Shown: positions 22,636 to 31,642, counted from the stretch's first letter. The stretch is DNA of 32,360 bases from Mycobacterium sp. PS03-16 (GCF_004570325.1 NZ_SPQO01000045.1:1-32360), one strand, 5' to 3'. Made by a program: numbers and translations. The notes: a model not told the origin generated them from the letters alone.

Positions 22636-24579
22636 GTGCCCAGGGACTCCGAGGTCGATTCGCCGGCGCCCACCGCGGTGTCACCGCGCACCGCGATGCG
22701 CGCCGGCCTGGTGATCGGTGCCCTGGGCGTGGTGTTCGGCGACATCGGCACCAGCCCGATCTACACGCTGCAGACCGTGTTCAACCCCGCCGATCCGCAC
22801 CCGGTGCCGGTCAACGCGGCCAACGTGTACGGCGTCGTGTCGTTGATCTTCTGGTCGGTGATGATCATCGTCACCGTCACCTACGTGACGCTGGTGATGC
22901 GCGCGGACAACGACGGTGAGGGCGGCATCATGGCGCTCATCACCCTGCTCCGCAGGCTGGCGGGGACGTCGAACCGGCGGGTCACGGTCGTGCTGGCCGG
23001 GCTCGGGGTGTTCGGGGCCTCGCTGTTCTTCGGCGACAGCATGATCACCCCGGCCATCTCGATCATGTCCGCGGTCGAGGGTCTGGAGCTGGTCGAGCCC
23101 CCCCTGAAACGCTGGATCGTCCCCATCACCGTCGTGATCATCGTGGTCCTGTTCGCGGTGCAGCGCCGCGGCACCGCGACCGTCGGGCGGCTGTTCGGCC
23201 CGGTGATGATCCTGTGGTTCGCGGCGATCGCGGCGTGCGGGGTGCGGGGCATCGCCGCGCATCCGCGGATCCTGGAGGCGCTGTCCCCGCTGCACGCGCT
23301 GACCTTCGTCACCGAGCATTCCCGGTACGCGTTCTTCGCGCTCGCCGCGATCGTCCTCGCGGTCACCGGCGCTGAGGCGCTCTACGCCGACATGGGCCAC
23401 TTCAGCCGCACCGCCATCATCCGGGCCTGGCTGTTCGTGGTGCTGCCGGCGCTGACGATCAGCTACCTCGGTCAGGGTGCGCTCGTGCTCGGCGACGCCC
23501 GGACGGTCGACGCGCCGTTCTTCCTGCTGATCCCCGGCTGGGCGCTGCTGCCGATGGTGCTGCTGGCGACCGCGGCGACGGTGATCGCCTCCCAGGCCGT
23601 GATCAGCGGCGCCTACTCCGTCGCCTCGCAGGCCATCCAGCTCGGCTATCTGCCGCGGTTGCGGGTCGCACACACCTCGGCGTCGGCGTCGGGACAGATC
23701 TACGTCCCGTTCATCAACGGCATGCTGCTGGTCGCCGTGCTCACGCTGGTGGTGTCCTTCCGCAGTTCGGCGGCGCTGGCCTACGCGTACGGGATGGCGG
23801 TGTGCGGCACGATCGCGATCACCACGCTGCTGTTCTTCTACGTCGCGCACCGGCGGTGGGGCACGCCGCTGTGGCTGGTGATCGCCGGGGCGGTCCCGCT
23901 GCTGGCCGTCGACCTGGCGTTCTTCGCTGCCAACCTGACCAAACTGCTGCACGGCGCCTGGCTGCCGCTGCTCATCGCGGTTGGCGCGTTCACGGTGATG
24001 ATGACCTGGAAACGCGGCAGCGACGTGGTCAGCCGAGCGCGCGCCGACCGGGAGGGCCCGCTGGCCGACTACGTCGCCACGCTCACCGACCGCGACTCCG
24101 CCCCGGTCCGGGTGCCCGGCACCGCGGTGTTCCTCAACCGCGGGTTGTTCACCGCGCCGCTGGCCCTGCGCGCCAACGTCAAGCACAACCACGTCCTGCA
24201 CGAGCAGGTCATCGTCGTCTCGGTGCTCACCGATCCGGTCCCGCGGGTGGCCGACGAGGACCGTATCGTGCTCACTGACCTCGGGCAGACCGAGCTGGGC
24301 GTCTTCCACGCCACCGCGCGGTTCGGCTACGCGGAGGTGCCCGACGTGCCCGCCGCGCTGCGAGGACTGGACCCGGCCGCGCTGCACCGGCCGCTCGAGG
24401 CCGGCTCGACGTCGTACTTCCTCAACAAGCTCGAACTCGCGGTCGGTCCGGCGCCGACACTGCCGCGCTGGCGCAAGCGCATCTACCTCGCCACGTCGTA
24501 CGTCGCCGCCGACACCTCGGGGTATCTCGGCCTGCCGCTGGACCGCACCGTCATCGTCGGCGCCCGCCTCGAGGTGTGA
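22636..24579 (+). CDS. kup: KUP-type potassium transporter
   Basis: Kup is a potassium-proton symporter of the inner membrane. The product has 647 residues. The N-terminus carries the family hallmark GALGVVFGDIGTSPIYTLQTVF. About twelve membrane segments follow, with family stretches DNDGEGGIMALITLL, FFGDSMITPAISIMSAVEGL and TGAEALYADMGHFSR. The C-terminal cytoplasmic region of about 190 residues contains RVPGTAVFLNRG and the conserved FLNKLEL. GTG 22636 has GGAG six bases upstream. Kup sits between rpsO and pnp, where M. tuberculosis has lppU, so this looks like a species-specific insertion or replacement. Confidence 0.94.
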   Translation: MPRDSEVDSPAPTAVSPRTAMRAGLVIGALGVVFGDIGTSPIYTLQTVFNPADPHPVPVNAANVYGVVSLIFWSVMIIVTVTYVTLVMRADNDGEGGIMALITLLRRLAGTSNRRVTVVLAGLGVFGASLFFGDSMITPAISIMSAVEGLELVEPPLKRWIVPITVVIIVVLFAVQRRGTATVGRLFGPVMILWFAAIAACGVRGIAAHPRILEALSPLHALTFVTEHSRYAFFALAAIVLAVTGAEALYADMGHFSRTAIIRAWLFVVLPALTISYLGQGALVLGDARTVDAPFFLLIPGWALLPMVLLATAATVIASQAVISGAYSVASQAIQLGYLPRLRVAHTSASASGQIYVPFINGMLLVAVLTLVVSFRSSAALAYAYGMAVCGTIAITTLLFFYVAHRRWGTPLWLVIAGAVPLLAVDLAFFAANLTKLLHGAWLPLLIAVGAFTVMMTWKRGSDVVSRARADREGPLADYVATLTDRDSAPVRVPGTAVFLNRGLFTAPLALRANVKHNHVLHEQVIVVSVLTDPVPRVADEDRIVLTDLGQTELGVFHATARFGYAEVPDVPAALRGLDPAALHRPLEAGSTSYFLNKLELAVGPAPTLPRWRKRIYLATSYVAADTSGYLGLPLDRTVIVGARLEV

Positions 24580-24621
24580 CACCCGCGCGCTCGGCGCTAC
24601 CGGACCGGTGGGACCCGCCAT

Positions 24622-24884
24622 GTAGCATGGATGTGTTCGAGACCATGTCGGCTCGGACGTTATGGGTGCGAACCCGCGGTCCGCGGGCTTCGTTCCCGTG
24701 TGTCATGCCAGGGCCTGCCTGATCGGGCGGTCTTCGGTAGTGGCTGCCGGTGACCGCCAGGTTCCCGGCAGCTTCGATCGACGGCCGTAGCCGCATCAGC
24801 GCCGGTGGTTGTGAACCCGGTGAGTGCTCTCGGCGTGACGACGCGAAACAGCTGAATGAATTCAGAGAGGCTGTACTGACGTCA
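24622..24884 (+). ncRNA. Long structured pnp 5' leader (Actino-pnp-type RNA)
   Basis: The 305 bp between kup and pnp hold no credible gene. TAGCAT at 24622-24627 (24624-24629 by another reading) is the likely -10, giving a leader of about 250 nt. Within it are a hairpin CCCGCG-3 nt-CGCGGG (24673-24687) and a second, GCTGCCGG (24743-24750) with CCGGCAGC (24765-24772). A structured RNA motif named Actino-pnp is described in front of actinobacterial pnp genes, and its position agrees. PNPase represses its own mRNA in other bacteria, so feedback is plausible. Assignment to the motif is by position and hairpins, not by a covariance search. Confidence 0.6.
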
Positions 24885-27170
24885 ATGTCTGCAGTTGAGA
24901 TTGAAGAGGGCGTGTTCGAGTCCACCGCCGTCATCGACAACGGGAGCTTCGGCACCCGCACCATCCGCTTCGAGACCGGCCGCCTCGCCCAGCAGGCCGC
25001 CGGTTCGGTCGTCGCGTACCTCGACGACGAGACCATGCTGCTGTCGGCGACGACCGCCAGCAAGGCCCCGAAGGACCATTTCGACTTCTTCCCCCTCACC
25101 ATCGATGTCGAGGAGCGGATGTACGCCGCCGGGCGGATCCCCGGCTCGTTCTTCCGCCGTGAGGGCCGGCCCTCCACCGACGCGATCCTGACCTGCCGCC
25201 TGATCGACCGGCCGCTGCGTCCGACGTTCGTGTCGGGGCTGCGCAACGAGATCCAGGTCGTCGTCACCGTGATGAGCCTGGACCCCAAGGACCTCTACGA
25301 CGTGCTGGCGATCAACGCCGCGTCGGCGTCCACCCAGATCTCCGGCCTGCCGTTCTCCGGGCCGGTCGGCGGTGTGCGCGTGGCGCTCATCAAGGGCCAG
25401 TGGGTGGCGTTCCCGACCGTCGAGCAGCTCGAGGACGCCGTGTTCGACATGGTCGTCGCGGGCCGGAAGGTCGACGACGCCGGAAAAGAAGACGTGGCGA
25501 TCATGATGGTCGAGGCGGAAGCCACCGACAAGGTGATCGAGCTCGTCTCCGGCGGCGCTCAGGCGCCGACCGAGACCGTCGTGGCCGAGGGCCTCGAAGC
25601 GGCCAAGCCGTTCATCGCCGCGCTGTGCACCGCCCAGCAGGAGCTGGCCGACAGCGCCGGCAAGGAGACCCGCGAGTACCCGCTGTTCCCGGACTACCAG
25701 GAGGACGTGTACTACGCGGTGTCCTCGGTGGCCACCGACGCGCTCTCCGAGGCGCTGACCATCGCGGGCAAGGAAGAGCGCAACGACCGCACCGACGAGA
25801 TCAAGGTCGAGGTGCTCGAGCGGCTGGCCGAGCAGTACGCCGGCCGCGAGAAGGAGATCGGCGCGGCGTTCCGCTCGCTGACCAAGAAGCTGGTGCGCCA
25901 GCGCATCCTCACCGACCACTTCCGCATCGACGGCCGCGGCATCACCGACATCCGCGCGCTGTCCGCCGAGGTGGCCGTGGTGCCCCGGGCGCACGGCAGT
26001 GCGCTGTTCGAGCGTGGCGAGACCCAGATCCTGGGCGTCACCACGCTGGACATGATCAAGATGGCCCAGCAGATCGACTCGCTCGGGCCGGAGACCACCA
26101 AGCGCTACATGCACCACTACAACTTCCCGCCGTACTCGACCGGTGAGACCGGCCGCGTCGGCTCGCCGAAGCGTCGCGAGATCGGCCACGGCGCGCTGGC
26201 CGAGCGGGCGCTGATGCCGGTGCTGCCGAGCGTCGAGGAGTTCCCGTACGCGATCCGGCAGGTGTCGGAGGCGCTGGGCTCCAACGGTTCGACGTCGATG
26301 GGGTCGGTGTGTGCGTCGACGCTGGCGCTGCTCAACGCCGGTGTGCCGCTCAAGGCGCCGGTCGCGGGTATCGCGATGGGCCTGGTGTCCGACGACGTGG
26401 AAGTTGAAGGCGGCAGCACCGAACGTCGCTTCGTGGCGCTGACCGACATCCTGGGCGCCGAGGACGCGTTCGGCGACATGGACTTCAAGGTCGCCGGGAC
26501 CAAGGACTTCGTCACCGCGCTGCAGCTCGACACCAAGCTCGACGGCATCCCGTCGCAGGTGCTGGCCGGTGCGCTGGCCCAGGCCAAGGACGCCCGGACC
26601 ACGATCCTCGAGGTCATGGCCGAGGCGATCGACGCGCCGGACGAGATGAGCCCGTACGCGCCGCGGATCACCACGATCAAGGTGCCGGTCGACAAGATCG
26701 GCGAGGTCATCGGGCCCAAGGGCAAGATGATCAACTCGATCACCGAGGAGACCGGCGCGCAGATCTCCATCGAGGACGACGGCACGGTGTTCGTCGGTGC
26801 GGCCGACGGGCTGTCGGCCCAGGCGGCGATCGACAAGATCAACGCGATCGCCAACCCGCAGCTGCCCAAGATCGGCGAGCGGTTCCTCGGCACGGTGGTC
26901 AAGACCACCGACTTCGGGGCGTTCGTGTCGCTGCTGCCGGGCCGTGACGGGCTGGTGCACATCAGCAAGCTGGGCCGCGGTAAGCGCATCGCGAAGGTCG
27001 AGGACGTGGCCAAGGTCGGCGACAAGCTCCGTGTGGAGATCGCCGACATCGACAACCGCGGCAAGATCTCGCTGGTCCTGGTGGCCGAAGACGAGTCGGC
27101 GGAGAGCGCCGACGGTTCGGGTAAGACCGAGGATTCCGCGCCCGCCGATGCCGCCAGCGCCAGCAGCTAG
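24885..27170 (+). CDS. pnp: Polyribonucleotide nucleotidyltransferase (PNPase; GpsI)
   Basis: PNPase degrades RNA 3' to 5' using phosphate and also polymerises tails. The product has 761 residues from ATG 24885. Order: first RNase PH domain (SFGTRTIRFETGRLAQQAAGS, FFRREGRPSTDAILTCRLIDRPLRP), a helical linker, second RNase PH domain (RIDGRGITDIRALSAEV, HGSALFERGETQILGVTTL, GHGALAERALMPVLP), a KH domain from about residue 602 (IGEVIGPKGKMINSITEETG), an S1 domain from about 665 (GTVVKTTDFGAFVSLLPGRDGLVHISKL) and an acidic tail of about 28 residues. This start matches the M. tuberculosis protein, MSAAEIDEGVFE. The end overlaps the likely pepR start by 23 bases. Confidence 0.97.
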   Translation: MSAVEIEEGVFESTAVIDNGSFGTRTIRFETGRLAQQAAGSVVAYLDDETMLLSATTASKAPKDHFDFFPLTIDVEERMYAAGRIPGSFFRREGRPSTDAILTCRLIDRPLRPTFVSGLRNEIQVVVTVMSLDPKDLYDVLAINAASASTQISGLPFSGPVGGVRVALIKGQWVAFPTVEQLEDAVFDMVVAGRKVDDAGKEDVAIMMVEAEATDKVIELVSGGAQAPTETVVAEGLEAAKPFIAALCTAQQELADSAGKETREYPLFPDYQEDVYYAVSSVATDALSEALTIAGKEERNDRTDEIKVEVLERLAEQYAGREKEIGAAFRSLTKKLVRQRILTDHFRIDGRGITDIRALSAEVAVVPRAHGSALFERGETQILGVTTLDMIKMAQQIDSLGPETTKRYMHHYNFPPYSTGETGRVGSPKRREIGHGALAERALMPVLPSVEEFPYAIRQVSEALGSNGSTSMGSVCASTLALLNAGVPLKAPVAGIAMGLVSDDVEVEGGSTERRFVALTDILGAEDAFGDMDFKVAGTKDFVTALQLDTKLDGIPSQVLAGALAQAKDARTTILEVMAEAIDAPDEMSPYAPRITTIKVPVDKIGEVIGPKGKMINSITEETGAQISIEDDGTVFVGAADGLSAQAAIDKINAIANPQLPKIGERFLGTVVKTTDFGAFVSLLPGRDGLVHISKLGRGKRIAKVEDVAKVGDKLRVEIADIDNRGKISLVLVAEDESAESADGSGKTEDSAPADAASASS

Positions 27171-28503
27171 GCGATCGCTGCGGCGCGGCGTGGGACGCGT
27201 GGGGGCGGCCACCGTGGATGACACCACGGTGCGCCGCACCACGCTGCCCGGCGGACTGCGGGTCGTCACCGAACGCATCCCGTCGGTGCGGTCGGCCTCG
27301 GTCGGCCTGTGGGTCAACGTCGGTTCCCGTGACGAGGGTGCGACGGTTGCCGGCGCCGCCCACTTCCTCGAGCATCTGCTCTTCAAGTCGACGCCGACCC
27401 GCACCGCGGTCGACATCGCCCAGGCGGTCGACGCCGTCGGTGGCGAACTCAACGCGTTCACCGCGCGCGAGCACACCTGCTACTACGCGCACGTGCTCGA
27501 CAGTGATCTGGAACTCGCCGTCGATTTGGTCGCCGACGTCGTCCTGCGCGGCCGGTGCGCGCCGGAGGACGTCGAACTCGAACGCGACGTGGTGCTCGAA
27601 GAGATCGCGATGCGCGACGACGACCCCGAGGACACCCTCGGTGACGTCTTCCTGTCGGCGATGTTCGGCTCGCATCCGGTGGGCCGGCCCGTCATCGGCA
27701 GCGTCGGATCGATCGAGGCGATGACGCGTCCTCAGCTGCACTCCTTCCATGTCCGGCGTTATGTGCCCGAGCGGATGGTGCTGGCGGTGGCCGGCAACGT
27801 CGACCATGACGAGGTCGTGGCCCTGGCCCGCGCGCACTTCCGCGACCGGTTGGTCAAGGGGCGGGCCGCGGTCGCGCCGCGTAAGGGCACCGGCCGCGTC
27901 ACCGGACGCCCGACGCTGGAGCTGATCAGCCGCGATGCCGAGCAGACGCATCTGTCGCTGGGTGTGCGCACACCGGGGCGTCACTGGGAGCACCGCTGGG
28001 CGCTGTCCGTGCTGAACACCGCGCTCGGTGGCGGCCTGAGTTCGCGCCTGTTCCAGGAGATTCGGGAGACTCGCGGCCTGGCGTACTCGGTGTACTCAAC
28101 GGTCGACACCTTCGCCGACAGTGGCGCGCTGTCCGTGTACGCGGCGTGTCTGCCGGAGCGGTTCGCCGAAGTGGTGCGGGTCACCACCGACGTGCTCGAG
28201 GCGGTGGCCCGGGACGGCATCACCGAGGACGAGTGCCGCATCGCGAAGGGCTCGCTGCGCGGCGGTCTGGTGCTCGGACTGGAGGATTCGGGTTCGCGGA
28301 TGCACCGGCTCGGCCGCAGCGAACTGAATTACGGACGGCACCGCACCATCGACCACACCCTCGACCAGATCGCCGCGGTGACCATCGACGAGGTGAACGC
28401 CGTGGCCCGGCAACTCCTCACCCGGCCCTTCGGGGCGGCGGTGCTCGGTCCGCACCGGTCGAAATCGGCTCTGCCGCAAAAAATCCGGTCGATCGGCCGC
28501 TGA
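27148..28503 (+). CDS. pepR: M16 family zinc metallopeptidase PepR
   Basis: The product has up to 451 residues and resembles the mitochondrial processing peptidase beta subunit. The inverted zinc motif HxxEH is HFLEH in AGAAHFLEHLLFKST, with the distal glutamate in ELERDVVLEEIAMRDDDPED. The second domain has LGGGLSSRLFQEIRETRGLAYSVYS, the glycine-rich substrate loop and R/Y pair of the family. There is no signal peptide. In mycobacteria pepR follows pnp. ATG 27148 overlaps the pnp stop and gives a basic N-terminus like the tubercle protein; in-frame GTGs at 27190, 27199 and 27214 are alternatives that would shorten it by 14-22 residues. Confidence 0.92.
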   Translation: MPPAPAARRSLRRGVGRVGAATVDDTTVRRTTLPGGLRVVTERIPSVRSASVGLWVNVGSRDEGATVAGAAHFLEHLLFKSTPTRTAVDIAQAVDAVGGELNAFTAREHTCYYAHVLDSDLELAVDLVADVVLRGRCAPEDVELERDVVLEEIAMRDDDPEDTLGDVFLSAMFGSHPVGRPVIGSVGSIEAMTRPQLHSFHVRRYVPERMVLAVAGNVDHDEVVALARAHFRDRLVKGRAAVAPRKGTGRVTGRPTLELISRDAEQTHLSLGVRTPGRHWEHRWALSVLNTALGGGLSSRLFQEIRETRGLAYSVYSTVDTFADSGALSVYAACLPERFAEVVRVTTDVLEAVARDGITEDECRIAKGSLRGGLVLGLEDSGSRMHRLGRSELNYGRHRTIDHTLDQIAAVTIDEVNAVARQLLTRPFGAAVLGPHRSKSALPQKIRSIGR

Positions 28504-28553
28504 AGACACCCCCGCGGGTGCGGCGTGGGAGGCGCTCGGGCGACAATCGAGTC

Positions 28554-29447
28554 ATGACCGATGCCCTGACCCGCAGAAGATTGTTGTCGGCCACCGTGGT
28601 GCTGGGTGGCGCCGCGGCGCTCGCTGCCCACGCCGCACCGTTGGCCTCCGCGCAGCCGCCCGCCGCGGGACTCGAGGCGCTGGAACGGGCCAACAGCGCG
28701 GTGATCGGCGTGTTCGGCACGAACCTCGACACCGGCCGGACCGTGGCGCACCGGGCGCAGGAGTCGTTCGCGATGTGCTCGACGTTCAAGGCGTACCTGG
28801 CCGGGTTGGTGCTCTCGCTCGTCGACCGCGGTGAGCGCTCGCTGGATCAGCGGCTGTACGTCGATCCCGCTGAGTTACAGCCGAATTCGCCGCGCACCGG
28901 GCCCCGCGCCGGCGGCGAGATGACCTTGGACGAGTTGTCGCAGGCGGTCCTGCAGGTCAGTGACAACGCGGCCGCGAACATCCTGCTGCACAACGTCGGG
29001 GGGCCGCCCGCGATCACCGGCTTCGCCCGCGGCATCGGCGACCCGCGGTCGCGGCTGGACCGCTTCGAGATCGAGCTGAACTCGGCCGTGCCCGGCGACC
29101 CGCGCGACACCAGCACGCCCGAGGCGATGGCCGGCGGTTTCCGTGCGTTGCTCACGGGCGACGTGCTGACCCCCGCGCGGCGGCAGCTGCTCGGTGACTG
29201 GATGCGGGCCAACGAGACGTCGAGTATGCGGGCCGGGCTCCCGACGGGCTGGACCACCGCGGACAAGACGGGCAGCGGCGACTACGGCACCACCAACGAC
29301 GTCGGCATCGCCTACGGCCCGAAGGGCCAGCGGGTCCTGCTCGCGGTCATGACCCGGTCGGCGACCGACAATCCGGATGCGGAGAACATGCGGCCGCTGA
29401 TCGGCGAGGTGACGGCCGCGGTGTTCCCGCAACTAGTGAACGGGTAG
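28554..29447 (+). CDS. bla: Class A beta-lactamase (BlaF/BlaS-like), Tat-type signal
   Basis: The product (297 residues) hydrolyses beta-lactams through an active-site serine. All class A motifs are present: S76-T-F-K79 (MCSTFKAY), S136-D-N138, the omega-loop E172-I-E-L-N176, and K238-T-G240 (ADKTGSGDYGTTND). A cysteine, C75, precedes the nucleophile. The N-terminus TRRRLLSATVVLGGAAALAA ending ASA is a twin-arginine-type signal, as known for BlaC and BlaS. The sequence recalls M. fortuitum BlaF (NSAVPGDPRDTSTP, DWMRANETSSMRAGLPTGWTTADKTG). No BlaI/BlaR-type regulator is adjacent, so low constitutive expression is likely. The 3' end overlaps the next, convergent gene by 15 bases. Confidence 0.96.
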   Translation: MTDALTRRRLLSATVVLGGAAALAAHAAPLASAQPPAAGLEALERANSAVIGVFGTNLDTGRTVAHRAQESFAMCSTFKAYLAGLVLSLVDRGERSLDQRLYVDPAELQPNSPRTGPRAGGEMTLDELSQAVLQVSDNAAANILLHNVGGPPAITGFARGIGDPRSRLDRFEIELNSAVPGDPRDTSTPEAMAGGFRALLTGDVLTPARRQLLGDWMRANETSSMRAGLPTGWTTADKTGSGDYGTTNDVGIAYGPKGQRVLLAVMTRSATDNPDAENMRPLIGEVTAAVFPQLVNG

Positions 29448-29987
29448 TGAGTCGTCGCGTTCGAGAACGAAGAAGTACGGCGCGGCAGAACCGCGCAGAT
29501 CCATCGCACCGAGAACGCAGTCGTCGTCCAGCCGGCGGAAGACGTCGTTGACCGGGAGCTGGTCGTAGACCATGGTGGCGGTGTCGACGCCCCGGTAGCG
29601 GGTGGTGCGCAGCCGCGCCTTCGGGGAGCGGGTCCGCAGCACCGGGCGCATGGCGGTGATGAGCCCGGAGCTGTCCCGGCGTTTGAGCACGGGAAGGCGC
29701 GCGGCGACACCGACACCGCTGAAGGCGAGCACCGGGTTCACCGCCCACAGCCCGGTCCGGTCGGCCGTCGGGAACAGCAGCGGGTGCACGGTCTCTTCGT
29801 CGACGAACTGCTTACCCCACCAGCCGCTGGCGGCCAGCAGGCCGTCGAGCGGGTGGCCGGTCGGCAGCTCCGAGCCGTGCCAGGTTCCGATCATCGCCTC
29901 AGCCGGCACGGCCGGAGCGGCGTCGAACACCGCGAGCGCCTCGGCGGTGGTGGTGGGCACGGAGCTCAAGACGTCGGCGAGCGGCAT
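29433..29987 (-). CDS. GXWXG and DUF4334 domain protein
   Basis: The product has 184 residues from ATG 29987. The N-terminal part contains MIGTWHGSELPTGHPLDGLL, matching the GXWXG domain. The C-terminal part (KARLRTTRYRGVDTATMVYDQLPVNDVFRRLDDDCVLGAMD and YFFVLERD) matches DUF4334. Both domains are widespread in actinobacteria without assigned function; a lipocalin-like beta-barrel that binds a small molecule is a reasonable guess. There is no signal peptide. A TACGGT -10 (29999-29994) six bases upstream of the ATG supports a leaderless start there rather than at the longer in-frame ATGs. It diverges from the YchJ-family gene and overlaps the end of bla. Confidence 0.8.
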   Translation of the reverse strand: MPLADVLSSVPTTTAEALAVFDAAPAVPAEAMIGTWHGSELPTGHPLDGLLAASGWWGKQFVDEETVHPLLFPTADRTGLWAVNPVLAFSGVGVAARLPVLKRRDSSGLITAMRPVLRTRSPKARLRTTRYRGVDTATMVYDQLPVNDVFRRLDDDCVLGAMDLRGSAAPYFFVLERDDSLPVH

Positions 29988-30038
29988 GCCCCCACCGTAC
30001 TTGACAGGTGTCGAGAATCGCATGGGCAGACTGTGGGG

Positions 30039-30428
30039 ATGCGTGCGACAGACCCGTGCCCGTGTGGGAATGACCGCCCGTTCGGCGGATGCTGCCTGCC
30101 CTTGCACACCGATGAGCGGCGCGCGCAGACCGCCGAGGAGCTGATGCGGTCGCGCTACAGCGCGTTCGCCGCGGGGGACGCCGACTACGTGTGGCGGACG
30201 TGGCATCCGCGCACCCGTCCGGACACGGTCGCGCTGGACGGGGACCTGGAGTGGACGGGGCTGCAGATCCTCACGGTCGCGGGCGGCTCACCGGGTGAGG
30301 ACGCCGGCGAGGTGGAGTTCGTCGCGCACCACCGTCGAGGCCGACGAACCGGGACGCTGCATGAGCGGTCCCGGTTCGCCGTTCGGGCAAGTCGGTGGTT
30401 CTACGTCGACGGTGACATCCTCGACTGA
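30039..30428 (+). CDS. YchJ family protein (UPF0225), SEC-C-like zinc motif
   Basis: The product has 129 residues. It opens with PCPCGNDRPFGGCCLPLH, a CxC-x8-CC zinc-binding pattern of the SEC-C type. Next is the YchJ core: AQTAEELMRSRYSAFAAGDADYVWRTWHP, then W-x-G-L-Q-I in LEWTGLQILTV, and a beta-rich NTF2-like end (EVEFVAHHRRGRRTGTLHERSRFAV, RWFYVDGDI). The function is unknown. Its ATG follows CAGACT by six bases. It ends 12 bases before the stop of the convergent ald gene. Confidence 0.88.
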   Translation: MRATDPCPCGNDRPFGGCCLPLHTDERRAQTAEELMRSRYSAFAAGDADYVWRTWHPRTRPDTVALDGDLEWTGLQILTVAGGSPGEDAGEVEFVAHHRRGRRTGTLHERSRFAVRASRWFYVDGDILD

Positions 30429-30440
30429 GCTTTGCCGGGG

Positions 30441-31556
30441 TCAGGCCAGGACGGTCGCCGGATCGGTGAACGGCAGGTTCAGGTCGGTGGCGACGTGCTC
30501 GTTGAGCAGGGCGCCACCGTGGGTGGACAGGCCCTTGGCCAGCGCCGCGTCGGCCTGACAGGCCGCCTGCCAGCCCTTGTCGGCGAGCTTGAGCACATAC
30601 GGCATCGTGGCGTTGGTGAGCGCGAACGTCGAGGTGCGCGGCACGGCGCCGGGCATGTTGGCCACGCAGTAGAACACCGTGTCGTGCACGGCGAAGGTGG
30701 GGTCGTCGTGGGTGGTAGGCCGGGAATCCTCGAAGCAGCCGCCCTGGTCGATCGCGATGTCGACCAGGACCGCGCCGGACTTCATCTGCGCGACAGTCGA
30801 ATTCGTCACCAACTTGGGCGCTTTGGCGCCGGGGATCAGTACCGCGCCGATCACCAGGTCGGCCTGCTTGACGGCCTCCTCGAGCTCCAGGCGCGACGAG
30901 TAGCGGGTCTCGATCGCCCCGCCGTACTCGGCGTCGATCTTGCGCAGGGTGTTGATGTTGAGGTCGAACACCGTGACGTGGGCGCCCATGCCCCATGCCA
31001 CCGCCGCGGCGTTGTCGCCGGCCATTCCGCCGCCGATGACCACGACCTTGGCCGGTGCGACACCGGGGACGCCGCCCATCAGGGTGCCGCGCCCGCCCTG
31101 GGTGCGCATCAGGTGGTAGGCGCCGACCTGCGCGGAGAGCCGGCCGGCGACCTCACTCATCGGGGCCAGCAGCGGAAGCGCACCGTCAGCGGTCTGGACG
31201 GTCTCATAGGCGATCGAGGTGGTGCCCGACGCCAGCAGGGCGTCGGTGCACGGCCGCGACGCGGCCAGGTGCAGGTAGGTGAAGAGCGTCTGACCCTCGC
31301 GCATGCGGGAGTACTCGGGCTCGATCGGCTCCTTGACCTTGAGCAGCAGGTCGGCCTCGGCCCACACCTCGTCGGCGGTGGTGACGATCTGCGCCCCCGC
31401 GGCCTTGAAGTCGGTGTCGGTGATGGCCGATCCGTCGCCGGCACCGGACTGAATCAGCACGTCGTGCCCGCGGTGGACCAGTTCGGCCACGCCGGCGGGC
31501 GTGATGGCGACGCGGTATTCGTTGTTCTTGATCTCGGTCGGGATTCCGACGCGCAT
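30441..31556 (-). CDS. ald: L-alanine dehydrogenase
   Basis: Ald interconverts L-alanine and pyruvate plus ammonia with NAD, and also reduces glyoxylate in mycobacteria; it is induced by alanine and by low oxygen. The product has 371 residues, the usual length. Catalytic residues are in place: R15 (NNEYRVAITP), K75 (LLKVKEP) and H96 (FTYLHLAAS). The NAD-binding motif is VVVIGGGMAGDNAA, and the conserved Asp lies in VDIAIDQGGCFEDS. GAGGAG lies upstream of the ATG. It diverges from aldR, its expected regulator, with the operator in between. Confidence 0.97.
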   Translation of the reverse strand: MRVGIPTEIKNNEYRVAITPAGVAELVHRGHDVLIQSGAGDGSAITDTDFKAAGAQIVTTADEVWAEADLLLKVKEPIEPEYSRMREGQTLFTYLHLAASRPCTDALLASGTTSIAYETVQTADGALPLLAPMSEVAGRLSAQVGAYHLMRTQGGRGTLMGGVPGVAPAKVVVIGGGMAGDNAAAVAWGMGAHVTVFDLNINTLRKIDAEYGGAIETRYSSRLELEEAVKQADLVIGAVLIPGAKAPKLVTNSTVAQMKSGAVLVDIAIDQGGCFEDSRPTTHDDPTFAVHDTVFYCVANMPGAVPRTSTFALTNATMPYVLKLADKGWQAACQADAALAKGLSTHGGALLNEHVATDLNLPFTDPATVLA

Positions 31557-31587
31557 GATCGCTCCTCGAGTCGTGTTGGCTTCTCAA

Positions 31588-31617
31588 AGTGTGAAGAAAT
31601 TGCGGCATTAAGGCAAT
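31588..31617 (-). promoter_or_regulatory. ald promoter with AldR-type operator
   Basis: On the minus strand TTGCCT (31616-31611), a 17-bp spacer and CACACT (31593-31588) form the ald promoter. An inverted repeat ATTGC-9 bp-GCAAT (31599-31617) overlaps the -35 and spacer and is a likely AldR site. Repeated TCGA half-sites at 31622-31646 may be further contacts. Confidence 0.5.
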
Positions 31618-31636
31618 AAGATCGACGTAACTTCGA

Positions 31637-31642
31637 TATGTT
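31637..31642 (+). promoter_or_regulatory. -10 element of aldR
   Basis: TATGTT lies six bases before GTG 31649, consistent with a leaderless aldR transcript. Confidence 0.45.

Noticed and set aside
22681..24621. A 646-codon minus-strand frame opposite kup
   Set aside because: Its composition is dominated by Arg, Gln, Asp and His without any domain, mirroring the codon pattern of the membrane protein on the other strand.
24882..27476. An 864-codon minus-strand frame opposite pnp
   Set aside because: It is a shadow of the strongly biased pnp codons and shows no recognisable motif.
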